Part shown: one piece after another, positions 1 to 14,380 of the stretch
Layout: every line of letters begins with the position of its first letter
How positions within the stretch are numbered: the first letter of the stretch is position 1
Source: Gavia stellata
Lineage: Eukaryota; Chordata; Aves; Gaviiformes; Gaviidae
NCBI RefSeq assembly: GCF_030936135.1
Contig: NC_082611.1
Location: 7,331,001-7,395,000 of the forward strand
Length of the DNA: 64,000 nucleotides
Direction of reading: 5' to 3'
Position numbers and translations under genes: made by a program
The notes under the pieces: generated by a model
The model's input: only the letters and a program-made list of their open reading frames with translations
Databases searched by the model: none
What the model was told of the DNA's origin: nothing

Positions 1-3000
1 GTCTTAGCAAATGAGTATCTGAGAACTGGCTTCTGATGTGGTTTATGTTCTTTTTGATAGATTTAGGTTATGGGAATGTTGGTTACAGAGGCAGCGAGTG
101 ATTCATGCTGAAACCATCCGGGTGCCATCTGATACACGCTGTCCACCCGAAGGTAGAGGAGGCTGCTGCCTGTCTTGTATTAGTGCCTGCAGTTTAAGCT
201 CTTCAGTGGTAAGTTATAATTGCAGAAAAATTACCACAGCAGAGAAAAAGAAAGGGCTGTGTTTTGCAGAAGAGAGGTAACCCTTACCAGATCAACATTT
301 CCACAGCAAGCTGGGGTCTTGCAGTGATGTCTTGAGACCTCAAACTGAAGTGCTGTGTGTAAGGAGCTATACCGGCACCCTAGAAAAAGCAGGTCTCCGC
401 GGAGAGTCTCTGGCCACTGCTTGACGAGCCCACAGCAGCACAGACAGGAGCTGATTGCTCTGCGCTTACTGCCCACCTTGGAGCTGGCTTGGAAAACATC
501 TTTCCCCCACTGACTGCAGTTTTGTCTCGGTAGTACTTGCAGGATCAAGCCCTTGAGCAGATGGGGGAAAGAAGCGGGGGGAGAAATACCATTCTCCTCT
601 ACATTTTTTTTCCCTATAGTCAAGCATTTTGAAATTCTGTCTCCATCTGAAGAACATCAAAGCAAGCAAAAGGGCAGAGGGTGGTCTCTGAAAAATCTCA
701 AAGGGGAGCTGCTCTTCAGAGAAGTATTGCAGTGCTCCAGCTTTGATGTGCTCCCTGGAGCCCACGGCCCTCCAGGTGACCCTTCTTGGCTGGCTGAGGC
801 TGGGCCTCGCCACTGCACGGGCTGCCGGCTGAAAAATCACTCCGAGATGAACCTTAGCACCACAACAGGAGAGCAGACACTGAGCGTGGAAAATGGGGTG
901 AACAAAGCCGCCGGGTGCAATGTTGGGCAGCAGTGAGGCGGTTGCTATCATCCAGTTGCCTCGCAGCACATCTCTGCTGACTCCTGTCCTGAGGGCAGGG
1001 GAGTCCACATCAAAACTCACAGATTCCCTTCGGACTTTCATAACTTCTCCAAGACTTGTGTGAGAACAGGGTGAGGCCAGGAGCCAAGAGCTTTGCAGCA
1101 TCACATACCTTTGTTGCCATGTAATAAGCAGAAGACTCAAGGGTACTATTTTTGTTTGCAGCTTTTTCCCCTTCTATTGCTTGTGTTTCAACTATACATA
1201 AATCCGGAAGATTGTGTCTTCTTTTAAATGACATTTGTAGCGCAATTATGGGGGTTCCTTGACCACTTACCCCGAGTTTATTCACGTTACAATAAATTCA
1301 GAGGCACTAGGGATCACTGGCTTGTGCAGGCATCAAGAAAAGCCCTCGAAATGGTGTAGGAGGCTGCTAGTACCGGAGCGGCAGCCTCCGGCCCACTGAG
1401 CCCTTTGGGTGATGTGGGAGCACCAGGGACATACTAGATGGCCTTGGAGCGGCTCCATAAGGGGCCGTGTGTCCTTCCCCAGTGAAGCCACCCCTCTCTG
1501 CCTCCTGTTTTTCAGCGTTTTGCTGGCCGTGTGGCCGCGGGTTTAGTTCATAAACCCTGTTTCACTGCAGCCGTTTCCCCACCCAGAGCATCTCTGATTA
1601 GGAGAGAAAACAGCTGCAGCAGGAGGGACACGTATCTTTTCTGATTCAGCATCCCTTTTCTATCGCAAGCTGGTGGCCTTGGCTGAAGCCCGGCGCTCCA
1701 GATAACCGGGCACCAGAGGAAGCCTCCCCGGGCTGGCGAAACGCTGGCCAAAGAGTAGCGCCAGCAGCTCCTGCCCGAGATAAGGCAGCGTGCTTTCAAG
1801 ATTTATTGCCTTTATCCCCCATTTACTGCCAGCCTGAATGTTTCAATTATCTTTTCTCTGTTTTGGCATTTCCCTAACAAGCACTGTTATTTTGTTGCTT
1901 CTGTTTCAGCAGGGACAGACGGGGCCTTGTTTTCCAAACATGACACACATACATTGAAAAGCAAGCGGACGATGGCAAAGCATATTTGGCCTGCCTTGGT
2001 GATTTGAAAGGTTATTATCTGACCTCTCTCTCATCACCTTAGCCCCATAAATCTAGCAAAGGGGCCATTCTCAGCCCTTTAGAAATGCATCCTGCTTCCT
2101 CTACAATGGACTCATGATTTCATTGCTGACCTTGCTAATTAATTCCCGTAATTCATTCACTCCGAGTTTCTTAGAAGTTAATCCGCTCCCCAGCTTGACT
2201 CTCTTGAGGCAAATTCAGCCTTGGGGCGACTTCACCCATAGCTAGGAGTAACATCAGCACTGACTTGAGCCCACGGTTCCTGCTTTTTGGTTCTAGCAGC
2301 ATCTCACATTGCTTACTGGCATCGGATGGTTGTTTTCAAGATCTCACATAGCTTCAAGTCTTCCTCTCCAAGGCTGTATACACTGATCACAAGCCATGTT
2401 AGCTAATCCCCCGTCAGGATTCATAACGTCGGAAGAAAAACCTGGTAGAAAAAATGTTCATCGCAATTTGTTCCGCAGTACATAAGGTCGTTCTGGCTGA
2501 ATAGTTTGTCAGAAAATTTACATTTGGTGTGAAAGTTCAGAGAAAATGATGAGTTTCTCCTTTGCGACAATGAAAATACTTCATTTTCCAATAGCTATCA
2601 ACTATCCCCTGCACCAAAGCGCAAAGCAAACGCGAAAGGTCATTTTCTTCACAAGTGCTCATGAAAAGCTCTGCACATGTCTCCAGCAGCCCTTCTTGTG
2701 ACCTTAAGCTATCTGTTACCTTCTGAAACCCCTCCGGATAGTCTCTAGACCAGCACGGCACCCACAGCTCTCCAGCTCCCACAGGCAGCACACAGATTTC
2801 CGTAGGGCACGACTAGGGTGGTGTTAACTGGGGGAGGATTATCTGTGTCTGTATTCCACACAGCAATGTACAAAATTAGATTGTTAAAGGGAAGAAAAGC
2901 AGAAATATAAACCGATGAGAACTCTCCTTATGTTGCTGCCAAATACGATCCTTTGGCATTAGCAGATTAACCTAAAAAAAGTGCTGGCCTCTGGTTTTTA

Positions 3001-4304
3001 ATCCGTTTCACGTCCCACCCATCATTACAGGCGAGGCTGTCGGCAGACCTGGACGTGTATCTGAAGCGATAGGACCGGTGTGTGTCCTTAGCAGGGGATG
3101 TGTCTGTCACGTGGGGTCCCGAAAAAACCATCGCCTTTCCACCGAGCGGGGTGTGATGGAGACAGGGTGCTGGGATGGGAGTGGATGAATCTGAGCTCTG
3201 ATTTCAGCCCAAGCAGCAGGAGGGGAAAGAGAAATAGCCCGCACAAGGCAGAAGGGTTATTCGGTGTGCTTCAGACCCAGCAAAGCCACACGCTGCCCAC
3301 TAACCAATATGTCTGAGAGCATCTCGGCGGAGACCCAGGCAAGACCTGTCTGCCCACCATCCAACATACACTCCTGAAAACAGCCTTGCAACAACCTCTG
3401 CGAGCAAACATGCTCCATTTTACCAACAGAAAAACAACTACACGCCAAACCCCAGTTCCCAGGAGGGCATGACTAAAGGAATGTGTTTTGGCCAAAGGGT
3501 GAAAATGGATCAAATCTGCAGGTTTGCACCCAGCGGCGCGGTCTGTTGGGTGCCTCGCAGGTAAGGGGAGGGCTGTCTGCGGCACAGGGTTCGCCTGGAG
3601 CTGCTGCTAAACTCATTTTTTAATGCAGCATTTTCGATTATTTCCTATTCACTTGATACACTACCAAAATAGATCCAGTTCTCCCCTGTTTTAGCCTCTG
3701 CTAAAACCCTCAGACCACATCTTCTCCTATAACAAAAAGTATGTGGAATTGGCTAAAAAAGAAACATTCCTGTTCTCACAACACTTAAAAAAAAAAATCC
3801 ACTCCTTTCCTAAAGAAAAAATAGCACTTATAAGACTTTGTAAAACTGCTTCTGTCCAGAAGGCTCCTGCGTCAGATCGGCTTCGTCCTTTTAACCATTG
3901 CTGTGCCAAGCCTCACTGTAAATTATTAATCATCCCAAAATAACTGCTGAAAATAGAGGCGAAAGGGGAGGCTTGATAACAGCAGTGTGTATGACATAAT
4001 TTATTTTGATCTTAGTGAAAGTCTTTAAGAAAATCTTTAAGAACTTGGGGCAGGGCAAGGGTATGATAAAGCTGTAGGGATGCAAGAAGAAACCCAAACA
4101 CAAGAGCTTACAGCCTGCTGGGGGGATGAATCTGGGACGCCTTCGTTCCACTCGGTGAGTAACTGCGAAAGGGAGAACGAGAGAGAGGGAAATCAAGCGA
4201 CGAGCTGAACTTGCAAATGTTTTTGGCATGAAATCATGAGGGCAAATGCAAAGCTATCCGCCCACCCGCACACGCGTGGAGCTGCCACTCTACGGGGACA
4301 ATCC

Positions 4305-4332
<28 letters not shown>
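4305..4332. repeat. (TA)14 microsatellite
   Basis: Fourteen uninterrupted TA units. It produces YIYIYI runs in the frames crossing it, which are not genuine coding sequence. Confidence 0.98.
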
Positions 4333-4335
<3 letters not shown>

Positions 4336-7028
4336 GAGCAAATGAGACTACAAGGGGCTTTCACGGGCTCTTCACTGCGGAGGAGGAGGGTCGCGGGCCA
4401 CGCTACCCCACTCGTGAGCTCAGCACAAGACGCAGCGCTGTGTAACGGCAGATGCTGAAGGGGCGATACGGGTCTTGGGATGAAAGCTGGATAAAAGCAC
4501 ATTTTTGCAGCAGTGTGATGACCCCGGGCAGGCACCCGGCCCCTAGTGAGCTGGGACGAGCCCTGCGGATGGGGACAGCCTGAGGGTGCTGTGTGCCCAG
4601 CCGTGGGGTGACCCTGTCGCCTGCAGTGCCGGAGTGAGCAGTGCCAAACAGATTCTGCGTCTCGGTTGCGGGGGAGTGTTGGGAAAACCGCACCCAAGCA
4701 GAGCTGCCGGGAGAGAGAAGGACATTTTGTTATGAAGGGGGTTTTCTTCTTCTTAGATATTTTTTTTTCAAGCTGCATTTCTTTGAGAGGCTTTGTGGAC
4801 AGTGTGGGCAGAGCCAAGTGGAAGGAATTTAAAGGGAGAAGCCAGTTCAGGGTCATAGCCCGATATGCGAATATAAACCAAACAATTGCTGATGGTACAA
4901 AGCAGATCCCCAGAGCCGACACAGGGCCATTGACGCGCGATGTGGGACCGGCTATGGGGGGGCACGCGGGAGCAGCAGCGCGCTGGCTGGCTGCGTGCGT
5001 CTAACAGCCAGGAGCACCGAGGGACGTAGGGAGCGTATGCAGCCACAACAGGATGAAGGCACAAGCTGGACCTGCACGGGGAGGCGAGGCGGGGCAGAGA
5101 CCCAAATAACAAGCCTGACTCGGCTGTTTTGGTCTTGGCCCTCAAGCTGGGGAGGGAGTTTCTGGGCAGCTTTCCAGCGGGGGCAAGGGGAACCCGCGAG
5201 AGAGCAGCTGAGTGAACAGGGGCTGAGGAGGGACAACGTCCAAGCCAAGAAGCCTTGCAAGGAAAAAGTCATTTGCTCTGTTGCCTTCACATACAGTAAA
5301 GACTTTGCCAGGAAGGGGTCTGATGCCCTATCAGACTATTACGGCTTTAGTAAACGAAACCTGGAAGGCTGGATTGCTTTTCCCCTGCTCTGTGTGTAAC
5401 GACCTTAGTGCCATTTCATAGTCACCTCTTCTCTGGCACCTGCTTCTTTCCAATTCATGCACAGCTAGGTTAGAAAATAACCATCATCAGGAAGGAAGAC
5501 CATGTCGCAAGAAATTGTAGCTTAGTTTAGCATGGCTTTTGGCTCCTGTGTGCATGGCCAGATTTTGTTCTCACACTGTTTTTATCCTAGGGACACTCCA
5601 GACACAAATATCTTACTTGCTTCTTACTCTTTCTACTGATACTTCAGCAAAGTGTCCCTCACCTCCGAGGAGTCTTTCATGAGGTACCCATAGGATCAAA
5701 GGCAGCCCTCTAGGTCTGCAGAGATCGAGTCTTCATGAGACTTAGCAACAAGCCTATTTTAAAAATGGCTTGAAAGGTAATTTGGGAGAGAAGGAAATGT
5801 CTTTCCTGCAGAAGCCAGCCAGGTGGGCAGTGCTGCAGTGGGAATTTCCCTTGCCACAAACCATGCATGAGTACTGCTAGTGCCACTGTGACCATGTCCC
5901 CCTTGCGCAGCAGGTGACATCTCACTCTGGTTTGAGGTGACCACCACACACACATCTTCAGGCCCCTCAGCCAAAGCAGGTGGTGTTTTATGGGGGAGGA
6001 TTTTCTGGCATGACCATATGTACACTAGAAATTGGACTGAGACCATGAAGTTCACTGTGGATCAGAGCTGCATTTTGAAGCAGTGATGTAGAAGTTAAAG
6101 ACTCCATCGCTCATTCCCAGTCTCTTGAGCCATCTGGCTCCCTATCGCTATTTTATCTTTCTCAAGTGCTGTGAATGCTGAGGCCCTGTTCTGGTGTAAT
6201 GGCGTTTCAAATTAAATCGACAGCCAATTTGGATTGCGCAACCATGAAGCAAAGAAACACAAGACACAACCAGAAAGTCCCTCCCAGCAAAAGGTTTCTG
6301 ACGACATTCATGGGAGTAGGTGGCTCAGTGCCTTCAGGGGAAATTCCAGATGGATGGGAAAGTAGCAGTGATACAGCAAACCCCTACGGAGGGTGGGAGC
6401 AGGGGCACATGGTCAACCGCCAGAGAAGATGTGGTTATGAGATCAGATGGACGGCCTGGGGAAAGTCAGTGGAGATGTGTGGAAACCCAGTGGGCAGCTA
6501 GCTGTGTGATGCTGAGATGAGCATGAGATGGGAAGGGTGTGGTAAGGCAAACTCCAAAAGACTAAATGCTTGCTTAACGCCAGGAAAAGAAGCAGGTCCA
6601 TCCTAATGACGTCAAGAGAACACTCCACGCTCTGGGTTAGTCATGCTCTTAAGTGCTGAGCTGAATCTGGGTTGTGCTTGACCCTGCCTCTCCATCCCTC
6701 AGAAAGCCAGGGTTGAGTAAGACCACCCATCACACCACACACCTCCGGAGGGAAGTGATTAAGCCATGAATAAGAGATCCACCAGCTGCTGTGCTTTGTG
6801 TATGTGCATACACCATGGAAGTACTGCAAAAAACTAAACCTTGGGCCAAGAGAGCCTGGGACCAAAGGTGAGACCTCCATGAAGGACCGTGACAAGAGCT
6901 ACAAGACTAAAAGCATGAGCAATGGAAACGGACACCATGCTAGCATGGATGTTTGCATTTGGCCTCTTAATTTTAAACAAAGGAGGATAGAAGAGTATTT
7001 TTCAAATCCTTCTCATTAAGTAATGCTC

Positions 7029-7075
7029 CCAGCTCCCATTTTAGTGGGAGTTGAACATGCACACCTCTTTGATGC
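7029..7075. repeat. Decayed palindromic-repeat fragment
   Basis: GCTCCCATTTTAGTGGGAGTTG followed by CACCTCTTTGATGCCC, with the first part longer than needed to see the inverted CTCCCA/TGGGAG arms. It resembles the 'CTCCCATTGACTTCAGTGGGAG...CACCTCTG' type of fragment. Confidence 0.4.
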
Positions 7076-9692
7076 CCTTGGGAACTTCTACTTAACTTCA
7101 ATATCAGCCCTACAAAGCCAGGTGGGTTTTTTTGGTAGAAGTCTATGATAACTGGCTTCAGATTTGGCCCTTCCTTGTTTCTGAACGGCTTTCATGCCTG
7201 GTCACAGAATATTTTTTAAGTCATTGATAATTACAATAGAAGACTAATCCCCAAAGACTTCTACCACCGACTTCTGTAAAAGCAGGATTTTACACGGGGT
7301 GTTGCTAAGGGTACATATTTTCCCCAGAGGCTTTGGACTTGGATGCAGATCCTCCAGTTATGCTTGCTGTCTGCATTCACAGTAGAAGTGGACCAGACAC
7401 TCAGACAGCATCACTCCCTGATCTGGCCTTTTTCACTTCCGTAGCAGCCACTAAGAGCATCCAGAGTTGAAGTGGTGGTGTCCCCAACCAGCAGCCTCAC
7501 AGCACTACCCCTGGACTCCAGACATGCACCAGCCCCGGGAGCATCCCATCGCCCCGGGGCTGTCGGGGTGTATTGGAGCAGTTGGGGCGGGCTGGCTGCA
7601 GCTTTCATCTTCTCTGGCGTCCACAGAGACTGAAATGAGACAGGAAAGCTATGGCAAAAGATGGAGAAAATAAAGAGACGGAGGCGATCTGGAAACCACA
7701 AACTGGGGAAAGGATGGGCAGGAACAAAGGAAAAATGCAGTGAGAGGAAGAAAGAAAGAAAAAGTCATAGTGAAGGAACAGCAGTAATAAACCCTGTGAT
7801 ACAAACAGAAGCTGTTTAACTTTTGTATGCATTGTGGCTGGGCTGTTGCCCATGGTATTTAACTTCACAAACTAACCCAGCCATTATGCACCGAACGACC
7901 GTTAATGCAGCAGATGCAGCCAGACATACGTAGGAGTGTGTTAATATAAGGCCTGATGTAAAAAACACCTGCTAGTTTGGCAGGGTGTCTCAGGAAAGAT
8001 ACATGTGGCTCATGTGATTGTGCAGTATTTACAAAGGTATCTGTTGCTTTCTCATCACACCATGTGTAATTCCCATTTGCCTTAACGGGAGCTTCACACA
8101 ATGACGGTGTAACAGAGACACCGGACTGAAGTTAGATGGAGCTAGTCCCATTTACACTAGCAGTGAAGCTGACGTCTTAAATGTTCGTTCTTTTTTTTTT
8201 TTTCCATCTGAAATATCTAGGACGTGGAGAGGAATTCTCTCTCTACAATACCTAGGCTCCAAGGCTGCCTTGTTTACAATGACTTAAGCTTTTATAAGCC
8301 TGAAGGAACTGCGCTGGTGCCACGAAGTTACACAGGGAAGAGGCACTTTTGGAAGATTGTAACAATGCAGCCGCCTTGTCCTAATCCCCAACGCCACACC
8401 ACTGAAAGGCATGTGTGTCATTACCGATGTCTTAGAGGGGCTGACACACTCTCCCAGCATAAGATGCTCTTACAAACCAAAGATGGGGCTGGTACCGGGC
8501 AATTTGGCAGCAGGATGGGGCCAGGCTGCTTCCAGGAGCATCCCGGGGATGGAGGGCTCTGACTCACATGCAGAGAGCGAACAGCTGCAGTGGTTTAGGC
8601 TGTTACCCCACAGCTGTCTGTCCGGGCTCTCTGCGGGAGGCTGCCCCGAGCAGAGGCGACCGAATGGGACAGATGCCTGGGCCTCAGCTGTCCCAGCCCA
8701 GGGCCCAGGGGGATGCACGGAGAGGGCAGACGGAGAACTGGAGCGGCTGCAGTGTGGGCACCGACGCCTCTGCCATGAACCGGGGAGGCACCTCGGGCAC
8801 AGGGGCAAAGCATGGTGGAGGGATCACCATGGACTGTCCCAGCAAAATGAATTACAGCTCCTTCGCTAGGACCCTCAGCAAACAGGTTTCTTCTCTGCTT
8901 CCCCACTGCTCCGTGGGATTCCTTTCCCAGGGTTTGCCCACTTTTGCCTCTCTCCTTGCCCAGCTGTCCTTGCTGGAGCTCTGGCATCTCCCACTTCCCA
9001 CCCCTCTGCAAGGTGCACACACAGGAGAAAGGCTCCAGCACAGGTATCCGTGCCATGGGAGCAGGCGGTGGGTAGCCAGAGCTACAGCCAGCCCTAGCAG
9101 TTAGCTGAGGCACAAAGCAGGGATGCAGAGAAAGCTGTTCTTTTATGCCCTGTTTCTTGGCTTTCTTCTTGGCATTTTAAACCTTTTCTGCTCACCTTTC
9201 TCTTTTCAGATTTTCTTCTAGCCCAAAATAACTACAGCAACACAACCCACTGCCTTGCATTTCGTTCTCAGTCTCGCAGTCGCCACTTTATTTTGCCTTT
9301 TCCCAGTTTCATGAAAGAACGCAGTCGCATGAATAACAGGATTATTTATCATCCTCTCCCTCCCCTTCCAGGATGACTTGCTGTTTATGGAAAGCACTCG
9401 AGTGCAGGAGCGATCGTGCTACAGTTAAACAGACAATGCTTAAAGGGCCATTGCCTGTGCTCTGGTTTAACATTGTATTTCTCACTGATTTCCAAGAAAG
9501 GAGGAGTTCTGTATCCAGATCGATGGGTACAGCATCAGAAATCACTGCTGAAAGGTAAACAAATGCTACATTCAATAGGATGGAGAAGATGGTTCTGCAC
9601 CTCACTGTTTGCAAGAGCCAAGAAATTAACTTCTGGTGTAAATGTTGCTACGTGTCCCCTTTCTAGCCCAGCAGCACATCCCAGGCAAGAAC

Positions 9693-9967
9693 ACAGAATC
9701 ATAGAATCATTTAGGTTGGAAAAGACCTTTAGGATCACTAAGTCCAACCGTAAACCTAACCCTGCTAAGTCCACCACTAAACCATGTCCCTAAGCCCCTC
9801 ATCCACACGTCTTTTAAATACCTGGAGGTATTTAAAAGTCCAGGGATGGTGACTCAACCACCTCCCTGGGCAGCCCGTCCCAGTGTCTGACAACACTTTC
9901 AGTGAAGACGCTTTTCTTAACATCCAATCTAAACCTCCCCTGGCGCAACTTGAGGCCACGCTCCTAG
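9693..9967 (-). mobile_element. CR1 LINE, 5'-truncated 3' end
   Basis: On the + strand it opens with two AGAATCAT units (9695-9710), the reverse complement of the 8-bp repeats that end avian CR1 elements, so the element lies on the - strand. Next come TTTAGGTTGGAAAAGACC, then AAGTCCAACC, TCCAGGGATGGTGACTCAAC and TGGGCAGCCCGTCCCAGTGT, all typical of the CR1 3' region. It is about 275 bp long and 5'-truncated, as nearly all CR1 copies are. It has no intact coding sequence. Similarity looks high enough for a fairly young subfamily, which I cannot name with certainty. Confidence 0.93.
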
Positions 9968-12900
9968 TGAACAAGCAGTGGTGGCTAGCAGGTGACAGAC
10001 TGAGCTAAGACGTCTACATGTGACACGGCCAATTGGCCGCTGTGTGCTTCTAGGAGGTCTGTCGGATCTGGAACATAGCAGGAAAATGCTAAAATTGGTC
10101 CTGAGCTGGGGGGTGGCTGAGAAAAAAGAGATTTGGAAATGGTTGCTCCCAGCTTCTCATCTGCAACTTGGCCACAGTCACATGGCATGTTCACTGCGTA
10201 GCTTCACTACGCCCTCTCCGCATTTCTGATTACTGATGTGCCTTGTGGTTATAGAGGATCTTTATCAGCTTTTAGTAAGAAATTGCATAAGTACTAAGTA
10301 TTGAGAAAAAACAGCTGGAAAGCACTGTATTTCCTAGGAATTTCTGCTGAGGAACAGAAGATACAATGTGGATTACCTGCTCTGGTCTGGCCACCACCAT
10401 TAGTGGGTCTGCGCGTAACAGCGTGCCTCGAAAGGATGGAAGCGCTCAGAGAAGATTAGCTTTGGGGGACTTCGGTAGTGTGGGCTCCATGAAGCCCTCT
10501 GGAGAGATACTGCACTGCACTGGGGGCTTCAGGCGTGGTCCTTTGAATGATGTGCAACCACTGAGACCATGTGAGGACTAGGCTGCTGTGTTCCTAGATG
10601 TAAGAAAATGAAAAGAAAAATGTACAGAACTCTACACTGGACTTTCTGTCAAAAAAAAAAGCAAGCCAACCCTTCTATTTGCTCTTCTCCTTCCCCTATA
10701 TTAACTGGGTTTCTGTGACAAAAAGGGTCAGAAATTCAATTAGGAAACTTCACAGCCATTACAAACATCTGCAGTTCAAAATAACTTAGCAATTCCACTA
10801 CAGCAGCCTTCATATCTCTTGTGTCCTTTGGGTACTGCTGGATCCTGCGGTCCCTGGTGTGTGCAGAGCTGAAAATGTGTGTATCATTCTCGTGAGTTTT
10901 TATTGTAAGGGAGGGAATCTCACAGGACAAATGTGTAATGTTGTAAGAGCAACAAGGTTGCATGGATACAAGAACACAAACGGGGCGGCTTGCACTTTGA
11001 GAATACGAATTCTTCGGAAGAACAACTATCTCACTGTCTTTGGATGAAGCTTAATAAAATGGACTGCTCCAAGCTAGGCCTCTACAGGCTTCCAAGCTAC
11101 AAACAATGAAGAATAATATCACAATTTTATGGTACTTAGCATGGCTGAGTTACATCCTGGATGGTCTCCACAGAATCACTGCGACTGGCTTTGATTTGAG
11201 TCAGAGGAGAAGCGCTTTACACCCACATTGCTGAAGAGACATGAGCACACCACGCACAGGACCCCGGAGGCTGAGCCCAGAGCATATTGCTTTCATTTAC
11301 AACGTATATCAGTATACCTTAAGCTGGGCTGGTACTTTTACAGTTATTCAGCCGGATGAACTAAGTACTATGACAAAACACAACCCATTTTTAATAGCTT
11401 TATCCACCAGGCAGAGGATATCCCGCACTCGCAGCAGCTCCGTTGTCCCATAGGGGTGGAGAGCAGGGAGCAACTTCATATACCCACTAAAATAGCGGCC
11501 TGTGCTGGTATGCAAGTGCCCTAGTTTAATGCCTAAACATGGTATCTTGCTACCCAGGCTGGCAGGGCTGCCAGTTCGTACTCCAGCCCTGAAGGTGAAC
11601 TGTGTGTCACTCAGCAGTGGCTCCTGCAGCAGGGAAGGTCAAACAGCCCCTCGCTTTCGGCTCTGCTGCTGAACCTCCTGGGTAAGAAGCAGCTGGGCAG
11701 GGAGGAGAGAAGAGCACGTTAACAAGAGCGTTACTAACTGTCTTTCTCTGCTATTAAACCAAACTACTTCTCCAAGGAGAGTTGGGTCTAACTCCTGCTG
11801 AAGTAGGGGCGGTTTTGGGGGGGAGATCAGCTCTAGTGGGACCCTGCCCCATTCATAGGAGAGCAAAGCATCTCCCGACATACTGTGGCTTTAAGTGTCA
11901 ACCTGTGTAGGGGGTGCAGGCCATGGCTACCCCCGGTGCTCAGGGGCAGGGACATCCTAAGGCTTTTCCAAGCCCCTTCTGATCACTCTGCTTAGCTGAA
12001 ACCTTGTAGCAGATTTGCATCTTATGACTATTTAAGAAAACGATCAACCGTGAAAGCATCTGGAAAGCAGCACCAATAAAGGTTTCAAAGAAAACAAAGC
12101 CCAGCCAGAAGGACGGAGCCAGTGCAAGGATCCAAAAGGAAGAGCTGGAAAAGGAGGAAATAATGTTCGTAGGTGTACCAGCTGGAATAATAACTGTCTT
12201 GCTTGTTCTTCTTGCAGATTTCCTTGTTGCTCTTTATGGGCCAAGTTTCAGGGAAGGGAACGGTTTGCCTGCCATCAGTGCTTTCTGCATTTGTAATCCG
12301 TTGCCTGTACTTCACCTGCACCTGAGACAGCTTTGCGCCTGTTTCTGCAGGCAGGCAGCAATCGAGCTGCAGAGCGGGAAGATGACGTTCCCTCACCGTG
12401 GCCACGTGCCCCTCTGAAGCTACAGGCCAAAGAAATGTTCAAAACCAGAGGGAAACCACCAAAAGTGGGTGAGCTTTCTGCACTTTATGTTCTGAACTTT
12501 AACCCTTTGTATTATGTGGTGTGGCACTGATGCTGAACGGCATGGGACCAAATCGCTGAGAGCTCCCTTTCGGCTCGTGGTCCTTTTCCAGCTGTGGTGG
12601 CAGGATGTATCCCGCAGAATGTCCTGAACCACTTTGGCCAACCCCAAACAGCCACTACAATAAAAGCAGGCCACCCTTCCACAAAAATCCCCTTACTCAA
12701 ACTCATTCTGTTCTGTTAATTTTAACATGATTCTCAATCAGGCAAAATCCCCACTAAAACCAAGTCTGAAAAAGACTCAGACAGGTTTCTCAAGACTCCC
12801 TCAGCAGGAATGTGATTTGCAATGAAAGGATTCCTCTTGCAACTTTAAGACTTGCCAGGAGGGCCAAGTAAGCGTCAACATTTCAGCCTGACCTCTGATA

Positions 12901-14380
12901 CAGTTGCCACGGGTTGCGGGTACCATTTTAAAGCCAGCCCAGTGCCCGCCGGGGCTTCAGCCCCCTCCCGAGCCCCGCAGCGCCTGCCTCGCTGCCCGTC
13001 CCCAGACCACGCTTCTCCCAGCCACCGTCCCGTGACCGGGCTGCTCTCGTGCATCGCAGCCCCGGCACGCTTCTCTGAAACATGAGTTGGGCCCGCTACA
13101 CGGCTTGACCTGTGTTTCTAACAACTGAGCCAGCAGAGATTTCAATGAGCTTTGCAGCCAGTGCTGGAAGCCTGATTTGGGGCGCCCTGGCTTCATGCGT
13201 CACCGCTGCAGAAAGCGCTGGTGCCACTGAAGTAGTTTCATTTTGTGTCAAGGAGCTTCTGCATCCCTTCCCCTATGCCAAGTGCTGTGCAAACCCTGGG
13301 AATCCTCCCTCTCAACACTCTGTCATAGTATGATTCTATTATAATTCCTGACATTCGAGGGACTTCTAACAGTACGTGCTTTAAATTAGACAAGCAGTAT
13401 CTTGCTCGCTGCTCTCCGAGAAATAAAGAAGTGCAAAACCTAATTTTCTGGTGCTCTGTTCTTTGTACTGATTTTCTTTTAAACTTATAAATACCATCCT
13501 GTCACTCTTTTGACATGTGTGGCTTGTAGGTATTACATAAAAGATGCTATTTCATGTTTGGTGCACACATGCTTAATAGACTTGTAGACTGTAGGAAGGT
13601 GCCGTGCTGAAGTAAAGATGCACTTGTGTGGTGTTTTTCACGCAGACATATCTTTGCACGCTTGTAAAGACTCACACGGCATAAACACATTTTTAGATCA
13701 AACAATAGACAACGAGAAAATGTGTTTCGTAAGCAGACAGGCAACCCAAGTATAAAGTTGTTTGCAGAATCTGTGTGAATTTTATTTGCGTTCCCCGGTC
13801 TTTGGTCTCTTCTGGGATCTTACATATTTTGCATTATTATCAAATATTTGCAACGATCCATATAAACAGTCTAATGTTAAAAGCTACTCCAAGTGTAACT
13901 CGACCCAGAGGAAAGATGCTTATCTGAGCTCCACAATGACAGATTTAAAAAAGATGCTGATGCAGTTATGTTTCTCATAGAATGAGGGAAATGCACGAAA
14001 AATCAAAAATGCACAGATATTTTTTTACCAATAGATAAAGTAGGAGTTATCTCTGTGTTGGCTTTCGCAGTGGAATACCACTTGAAAGAGCTACAAATAC
14101 CCAGCACTTCTGATCCCAGACACGTTGGCCAATGAAGGAAGGAAGGAGTAAATGCTCGGCGAGCCGGTACTGTCAGAATCTATTTCACTGTTTGGTAATT
14201 ATTTTTTTTATTACTATGACAACACAGACGGTAAGAATTGTTTCTTCAACCCCGGCAAATGATAAGTGCAGATGAGACTTTTTTTAACTCAAGTCATTGG
14301 TTTTTACTTTTGCAATGTCAAACCCCATGTAAGAAAGTGATGGCAACTACCGGAATGACCTGCCCTGGTCTGCCTCCCGC

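Larger units (their letters stand above)
1..9692. other. 5' flank, no recognisable gene
   Basis: Open frames here are short and lie on both strands. None has a recognised domain or a convincing exon structure. Contents I can name are the TA microsatellite at 4305-4332, a decayed palindromic fragment at about 7029-7075, and moderately GC-rich stretches at about 4380-5230 and 8470-9100. Confidence 0.7.

Noticed and set aside
4290..4922. A 210-aa open frame on the - strand
   Set aside because: It crosses the TA microsatellite (YIYIYI run) and has no recognisable domain or supporting splice structure.
8568..9104. Possible exon with a strong start context (CACCATGG at 8826-8833) and overlapping 178- and 172-aa frames on opposite strands
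   Set aside because: I recognise no protein. A potential donor (CAG|GTTTCT near 8885) is weak and no partner exons are visible, so the length is best explained by moderate GC content.
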